From positions 11,479 through 20,874 of the forward strand of contig DKND01000079.1 in assembly GCA_002470605.1 (NCBI GenBank): a stretch of DNA of 9,396 nt, read 5' to 3'. The DNA is from Opitutia bacterium UBA7397. Its GTDB lineage: Bacteria; Verrucomicrobiota; Verrucomicrobiia; Opitutales; UBA953. Below, piece by piece: positions 5,598-9,396 of this stretch (position 1 is its first letter; every line of letters begins with the position of its first letter). The notes beneath the pieces were generated by a model, which was not told where the DNA came from, did no database searches, and worked only from the letters and a program-made list of their open reading frames with translations. The translations under genes and the position numbers were made by a program.

Positions 5598-5639
5598 CGT
5601 TTGAAATCTGGAGTGCTCAGCGCTCCCAGATTTCAAACG
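5598..5639 (-). terminator. 42-base palindrome spanning the folA stop codon
   Basis: The arms CGTTTGAAATCTGG and CCAGATTTCAAACG are 14 bases with no mismatch. The inner bases extend the stem (AGTGC with GCGCT) around a TCA loop that is part of the stop codon region (TGA at 5617-5619, minus). The last codons of folA (F-E-I-W-E-R) form one arm. The hairpin could end or protect the folA mRNA, but no T-run follows on the minus strand, so an intrinsic terminator is uncertain. Confidence 0.55.
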
Positions 5640-6108
5640 CATACCCCAACCCATCGTGCATCCCCTTCTTCGACGAAACGAGCTTGGTGAAATAACGCTG
5701 CCAATCGGCGGGGAAGAAACGGTCGCCTGCGAAATCGCGGTCGAGGCGCGTGATGAGCAAGCGTTCACAAAGCGGCAGCCCCTCGGCGTAGATCCGCTCT
5801 CCCCCCGTGATCCAAACCGGGCCCGGCCAAGGCATCGCCTGGGCGAGAGCCAAGGCTTCCGTCAGATCGGCGGCCTTGGCCGCGCCCGGGAATTGCTTCC
5901 CTGCGTCGCGCGAAATCACCACGGTCCCCCGCCCCGGCAAAGCCTTACCTAATTCGGCATAGCAAGCGGGACCCTCAATCATGACCCCATCCTGGGTCTG
6001 CGACATAAACCAAGCCAAGTCTTCAGGGATATGCCAAGGCAGACGCCCTTCGACGCCAATCACCCCGTTTTGGGCTACGGCAACGATGCACTGGATGGGC
6101 TTAGCCAC
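5617..6108 (-). CDS. folA: dihydrofolate reductase
   Basis: 163 aa with a GTG start at 6108. No later start keeps the first strand 'CIVAVAQNGVIG', so GTG is required. DHFR reduces dihydrofolate to tetrahydrofolate with NADPH, for thymidylate, purine and methionine synthesis in the cytoplasm. Visible features are 'LPWHIPEDLAWF' with catalytic Asp30 (Asp27 in E. coli numbering), 'LPGRGTVVISRD', 'ITGGERIYAE' (the GGxRxY dinucleotide motif, residues 102-107) and 'GDRFFP'. Length matches chromosomal DHFR (about 160 aa). It is odd at residues 44-50, IEGPACY: the usual M-G-R-x-T-[WY] gives Pro47 in place of Arg44 and Cys49 in place of Thr46 of E. coli, residues that hold the NADPH 2'-phosphate. This may change cofactor affinity. 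thyA is not adjacent. The gene diverges from the ppiD-like gene across a 95-base gap. Confidence 0.9.
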   Translation of the reverse strand: MAKPIQCIVAVAQNGVIGVEGRLPWHIPEDLAWFMSQTQDGVMIEGPACYAELGKALPGRGTVVISRDAGKQFPGAAKAADLTEALALAQAMPWPGPVWITGGERIYAEGLPLCERLLITRLDRDFAGDRFFPADWQRYFTKLVSSKKGMHDGLGYAFEIWER

Positions 6109-6175
6109 GTCAAAAGGGATAAAAGGAAGCCTCCCAAGCGCAAGCGCAAGGCACCCCCCTCCGACTGATTGACAG

Positions 6176-6202
6176 CCGCCAAAGGGCTAGGCAAGTTGGC
6201 GG
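6176..6202 (+). promoter_or_regulatory. hairpin just before the ppiD-like start
   Basis: CCGCCAA (6176-6182) and TTGGCGG (6196-6202) pair perfectly around a 13-base loop, ending one base before the ATG at 6204. The only purine-rich, ribosome-site-like bases (GGCGGG) lie inside the right arm and touch the ATG. If the transcript starts upstream, this stem would cover the initiation region. Confidence 0.35.
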
Positions 6203-6203
6203 G

Positions 6204-7805
6204 ATGATTACTTGGCTACAGAACGCCACCGGCAAACACCATCGTCTGATCTTCGGCTTCTTGCTGGTGATCATCGTGGTCTCTTTCGTCTTTTATGGTT
6301 TTGCCGGTCGCGGCGCCCTCAAAGGCTCGGGGTCCTACATGTACCTGGGCGTCGACCTTAACGACCCCTCCGTCCGCCTCCGTCATCGCGATGCCCAGTT
6401 CTTCGCGAACATGACCGGGCAACGCATGGACAACGTCAGCCTTCAACAGCGCGTCGCCGAACTCAGTCTGGCCAATTCCTTAAACATTCCCGACCCTTCC
6501 GAAGCCGAGATCCGTAAAATCGCCAAGGACGCCACGATGCCTCCCGACGGCAAAGCCGAAGGTGATACGCTCGGCAAATTCATCGACTTCGCCTCCAAGC
6601 AATTAAACGCCTCGGATCTGGAAACCCGCGCCCGCTTCGAATCCTTCATCAAGGACACTTGGCGCATCAACAAGGCGATGACAATCCTCTCCGGCGGCGG
6701 TCACGCCACGGCAGCTCAAGTCAAACGTATCCTTGATCGTGAGCGCGCCAAATGGACGGTAGACGCCGCCACGCTCCCAGCGGCCAATTTCAAGGCCACG
6801 ATTGCGGACGATGAAGCCAAGGCCAAAGCCTCTTTCGAAGCCAATAAGGAATCTTATCGCTTGCCCGCCAAAGTCGAAGTCAGCGCCGTGACCATCACGG
6901 ACGTCACTCCCGATACGTCCCCGATTTCGGACGATGACGTCGTCACTTTCGGCTATAATGTCGCCGAGAAATTTAAGTTCGAGACCGGTAAGGTGAAGGA
7001 ACAAGCTTTGGCTCGCCGAGGCGAGATCGAGAAATTAATCCGGGCCGAACGCGCGGTCACCAACCTCGCCGGCCTGATCTCCGACGAGCTCTCCGAGAAA
7101 TTCGCCGTAGATGCGACTAAGGCCGATAATCAAGGGTTTGCTGCTTGGCTCAAGGCCAAGAAGGCGACCATCACGGCCCTCCCGGCCTACGACGCTGGCA
7201 GCCCTCCGGTGAACGATAAAGTACCCGCCGAAGCTTTGCGAGCCGGCGGCGATCTCACCGAAAAAGAATGGCGCACCGACGTCTACCGTACCGAACAAGG
7301 CGCCGTTTTCGTCCTGCTCAATAAGCGCGCCGAATCACGTCTGCCCGAATTCGCTGAAGTCAAGGCTCTCGCCTTGAGCAACTGGAAAGCCACGGAGCGC
7401 TCGCGCCTGCTGACCGAGGAAGTCGGCCGCCTCAACAAAGCCCTTCTCGCCGACCAAGCCGCTGGCAAAAGCTTCACGGAGAGCGCCAAGGCCCTCGGCC
7501 TGACCGTCTCATCACCCGCTGCCTTCACCGCTTTCACCGTACCTGAAAATCTCACGGGCGTGACCGAGAACACCGGCCAACTCATCGAAGTCGCCGGTGT
7601 CGGAAAAATCACCGCACCCATCCGGACGCGCAATGGCGATTATGTCTTCCTGCGCCCCGCTAAATCCGAAGTTCCTAAAGATGACTCCACGGCCGAAGAA
7701 ACCAAATTGTTCGTCCAACGTATTTCCGGACGTAACGCCTATTTCACTTCGATGGGGCTCATCCAAGATCTGACCGCCCCGCCCGAACCTGAAGCCGCTA
7801 AATAA
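6204..7805 (+). CDS. membrane-anchored SurA/PpiD-like periplasmic folding factor
   Basis: 533 aa. A short basic cytoplasmic N-terminus (GKHHR) precedes one membrane helix at residues 15-33 (LIFGFLLVIIVVSFVFYGF), then a long soluble part in the periplasm. This is the PpiD plan: N-terminal anchor, SurA-like chaperone domain (about 60-200), then the isomerase region. About residues 345-400, 'ALRAGGDLTEKEWRTDVYRTEQGAVFVLLNKR' followed by 'LPEFAEVKALALSNW', resemble the second half of a parvulin domain and the helix after it. The first half, with the catalytic motifs, is not recognisable, so prolyl isomerase activity is doubtful and a chaperone role more likely. It is shorter than E. coli PpiD (623 aa). 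The protein is rich in Ala, Lys and Glu, with long helices. It ends in a strong terminator 18 bases downstream, so it is probably monocistronic or last in its unit. Confidence 0.75.
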   Translation: MITWLQNATGKHHRLIFGFLLVIIVVSFVFYGFAGRGALKGSGSYMYLGVDLNDPSVRLRHRDAQFFANMTGQRMDNVSLQQRVAELSLANSLNIPDPSEAEIRKIAKDATMPPDGKAEGDTLGKFIDFASKQLNASDLETRARFESFIKDTWRINKAMTILSGGGHATAAQVKRILDRERAKWTVDAATLPAANFKATIADDEAKAKASFEANKESYRLPAKVEVSAVTITDVTPDTSPISDDDVVTFGYNVAEKFKFETGKVKEQALARRGEIEKLIRAERAVTNLAGLISDELSEKFAVDATKADNQGFAAWLKAKKATITALPAYDAGSPPVNDKVPAEALRAGGDLTEKEWRTDVYRTEQGAVFVLLNKRAESRLPEFAEVKALALSNWKATERSRLLTEEVGRLNKALLADQAAGKSFTESAKALGLTVSSPAAFTAFTVPENLTGVTENTGQLIEVAGVGKITAPIRTRNGDYVFLRPAKSEVPKDDSTAEETKLFVQRISGRNAYFTSMGLIQDLTAPPEPEAAK

Positions 7806-7823
7806 ATCCAGGCCGGACGTTCT

Positions 7824-7851
7824 AAAAAGGCGGCGCCAGCCGCCTTTTTTT
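7824..7851 (+). terminator. intrinsic terminator of the ppiD-like gene
   Basis: AAAAAGGCGGC, loop GCCA, GCCGCCTTTTT, then two more T. The stem is 11 bp with a GC-rich upper part and a T-run of seven, 18 bases after the TAA. The A-run on the left makes it potentially bidirectional, but no gene arrives from the right. Confidence 0.93.
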
Positions 7852-8037
7852 ATTCTTATAAATGATAGGCCGTCGCCCGAATCAGGCGGGCAAGGATGCT
7901 CTCCATAAAACCCTGAACTCGCCTCGCTTTCAGGCCCCTCGGACCCTCCTGGCTCTTTTCCGCTTCCCCTCACCCCTTCCCTGCCTCCAAATGGCATGAC
8001 GGAGGCTAATTCCAGCCCCACCCCCTTCTTCTCCCGC
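7852..8037. other. intergenic leader of gltX
   Basis: No gene is seen. The stretch has a 5-bp hairpin (GCCCG 7875-7879, CGGGC 7887-7891) and a strikingly pyrimidine-rich run from about 7950 to 7990. The gltX promoter must lie here, but I could not find a convincing -35/-10 pair. An in-frame ATG at 7996 offers a 14-residue longer gltX product. Confidence 0.4.
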
Positions 8038-9396
8038 ATGTCCCAAGTCCGCGTCCGCTTCGCTCCCAGCCCCACCGGCTTCTTCCATATCGGAAGCGCC
8101 CGGACCGCCTTATTCAATTGGCTCTACGCGCGCCATACGGGCGGGAAATTCATCCTGCGCATCGAAGACACCGACAAAGAACGTAACTCGGAAGCGTTCC
8201 TAAAAATCATCCTGGATTCGATGCATTGGCTGGGGATGGATTGGGACGAAGGTCCCGTGGTTGGCGGCGATTTCGGTCCTTACTTCCAATCCCAACGCAC
8301 CGAACTTTATCGCACCAAGCTCAAGGAGTTGGCCGACAAAGGACGGGCTTACGAAAAAGACGGTGCTTGGTGGCTCCGCCTCGAAGGCGCCCGTTCCACG
8401 GTGTTTGACGATCACCTTAAAAAGGAAATCGAAAAAGTAGAGGCCGCACCGATGGTGCTCGAAGACCTCGTCCGCGGCCGCGTCGAACGCGCCGAAGATC
8501 GCGACTTCGTGCTCTTCCGCTCCAACGGCGAACCAGTCTTCCACTTCGTCAACGTCGTCGATGATATCGAGATGAAAATCACCCATGTGATCCGCGGCGA
8601 GGACCACCTCTCCAATACGTCGAAGCACCTCGAAATTTTCAAAGCCTTCGGCGTGACTCCGCCCCTCTACGCCCACATTCCGCTGATCCTCAAGACCGAT
8701 GGCCCAGGCAAGATGTCCAAGCGCGATCGCGGCGCCCTCATCGAGGAATACCAGCAACGCCGCTACCTGCCGGCCGCGGTCCGGAATTACCTTTGTCTAT
8801 TGGGCTGGACGCCGGCCGACGGCAAAGAAGTCATGCCCATCGAAGAGATTATCCGGCAGTTTGAAATCTCGGCCGTCCACCAATCGAATGCCCGCTTCGA
8901 CGAACGAAAGATGTCGCACGTCAACGCCCAGACCTTGCGCCAGCTGCCGCCCGCCGAGTTCGCCGCCGTCGCCCGACCTATCTTGACCGAGACCGGTGTC
9001 GTCCATGCCGATGTTTCGGACGCACGCCTGACCGAGGTCTTGGGCATCGTGCAGGAGAAAGTGGTCTCCGTGGAACACCTACCGGAGTTCCTCGCCTTCT
9101 TCTTCACGGATAAGTTTAATAAGGACGAAAACGCCTTGGCGAATCTTTCCAAAAAAGGCGGCGAACCGGTGGCCCGCGTTCGCGAACTGTTGCCGACGCT
9201 CACCGCCGCCGCCTGGGAGGAAACCGCACTGGATGCCGCTTTCACCGCCGTCGGTGCCACGTACGGCCGCAAGCCTACCGACTACTTCGCCCCCGTCCGC
9301 TATGCGATTTCAGGGCAAGGCGGCGGCGCGCACCTCCTCGGCGTCCTGCGCGTCCTCGGCCGCGACACCACCCTCGCCCGCCTCCAAGCCTTCGCC
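8038..9396 (+). CDS. gltX: glutamyl-tRNA synthetase (3' end beyond window)
   Basis: 453 codons are visible with no stop before the window edge; the family is usually 465-510 aa, so only the C-terminal tail is missing. The enzyme charges tRNA-Glu with glutamate using ATP, in the cytoplasm. Class I signatures: 'RFAPSPTGFFHIGSARTALFN' holds the HIGH-type motif HIGS at residues 17-20, 'RIEDTDKERN' follows, 'VIRGEDHLSNTSKH' lies in the catalytic fold, and 'GKMSKRDRG' contains KMSKR at 225-229. The all-helical anticodon-binding part follows. The cysteines of the zinc site found in some GluRS are absent from the insertion domain. The ATG at 8038 gives the canonical start just before VRFAPSPTG; the in-frame ATG at 7996 would add 14 non-conserved residues. 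No Shine-Dalgarno is seen at either. Whether it also charges tRNA-Gln cannot be told from this window. Confidence 0.95.
   Translation, partial: MSQVRVRFAPSPTGFFHIGSARTALFNWLYARHTGGKFILRIEDTDKERNSEAFLKIILDSMHWLGMDWDEGPVVGGDFGPYFQSQRTELYRTKLKELADKGRAYEKDGAWWLRLEGARSTVFDDHLKKEIEKVEAAPMVLEDLVRGRVERAEDRDFVLFRSNGEPVFHFVNVVDDIEMKITHVIRGEDHLSNTSKHLEIFKAFGVTPPLYAHIPLILKTDGPGKMSKRDRGALIEEYQQRRYLPAAVRNYLCLLGWTPADGKEVMPIEEIIRQFEISAVHQSNARFDERKMSHVNAQTLRQLPPAEFAAVARPILTETGVVHADVSDARLTEVLGIVQEKVVSVEHLPEFLAFFFTDKFNKDENALANLSKKGGEPVARVRELLPTLTAAAWEETALDAAFTAVGATYGRKPTDYFAPVRYAISGQGGGAHLLGVLRVLGRDTTLARLQAFA

Noticed and set aside
6169..6174. Perfect TTGACA as a -35 box for the ppiD-like gene
   Set aside because: No -10-like hexamer lies 15-19 bases downstream (CAAGTT is at the right distance), so a promoter is not supported.
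7857..7862. TATAAA as the gltX -10 box
   Set aside because: It sits directly after the terminator T-run and has no -35 at suitable spacing.
7512..8117. 201-aa minus-strand frame across the ppiD-like end and gltX start
   Set aside because: It runs through the strong plus-strand terminator and two well-supported genes and has low-complexity composition.
8200..8757. 185-aa acidic minus-strand frame within gltX
   Set aside because: GC-rich antisense shadow; gltX is certain in the plus frame.

Overview
The window comes from a GC-rich bacterial chromosome, most likely a verrucomicrobium of the Opitutae type. The pointers are a DUF5069 protein (a family common in Verrucomicrobia), secreted SGNH and CE15-type carbohydrate esterases, and Shine-Dalgarno motifs missing in front of nearly every start. 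This placement is an inference from protein families, not from a marker-gene comparison.

Layout. (1) 84-530, minus: DUF5069 protein, divergent from (2) 647-2090, plus: two tandem secreted SGNH/GDSL-type hydrolases, each 238 aa, separated by 10 bases and clearly an ancient duplication. (3) 2250-3512, plus: an MFS_3-type exporter. (4) 3513-3823: gene-free, packed with palindromic repeats. (5) 3824-3898, minus: tRNA-Arg(CCG) with encoded CCA, downstream of (6) 3968-5242, minus: a secreted CE15-like (glucuronoyl esterase family) hydrolase. (7) 5243-5616: a second gene-free repeat block. (8) 5617-6108, minus: dihydrofolate reductase with an unusual cofactor motif and a GTG start, divergent from (9) 6204-7805, plus: a membrane-anchored SurA/PpiD-like folding factor ending in a textbook terminator. 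(10) 8038 to the window edge, plus: glutamyl-tRNA synthetase, 3' truncated by the window.

The housekeeping genes (folA, ppiD-like, gltX, tRNA-Arg) are ordinary. The accessory content is the set of esterases, which suggests use of acylated or glucuronoylated plant or algal polysaccharides, and the exporter.

The most notable structure is non-coding. A family of short palindromic elements sharing the terminal word GTAGGG(G)/(C)CCCTAC fills the gaps around the exporter and the tRNA/esterase block. At least three element types recur as inverted pairs: 53 bp at 2104-2156 and 3704-3756; about 106 bp at 3517-3622 and 5333-5438; and 50 bp at 3664-3713 and 5451-5500. They look like REP/BIME- or MITE-like elements and bracket the accessory genes. 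Two further long quasi-palindromes sit exactly at gene edges, at the esterase start and the folA stop. I see no phage, CRISPR, toxin-antitoxin or defence system here.
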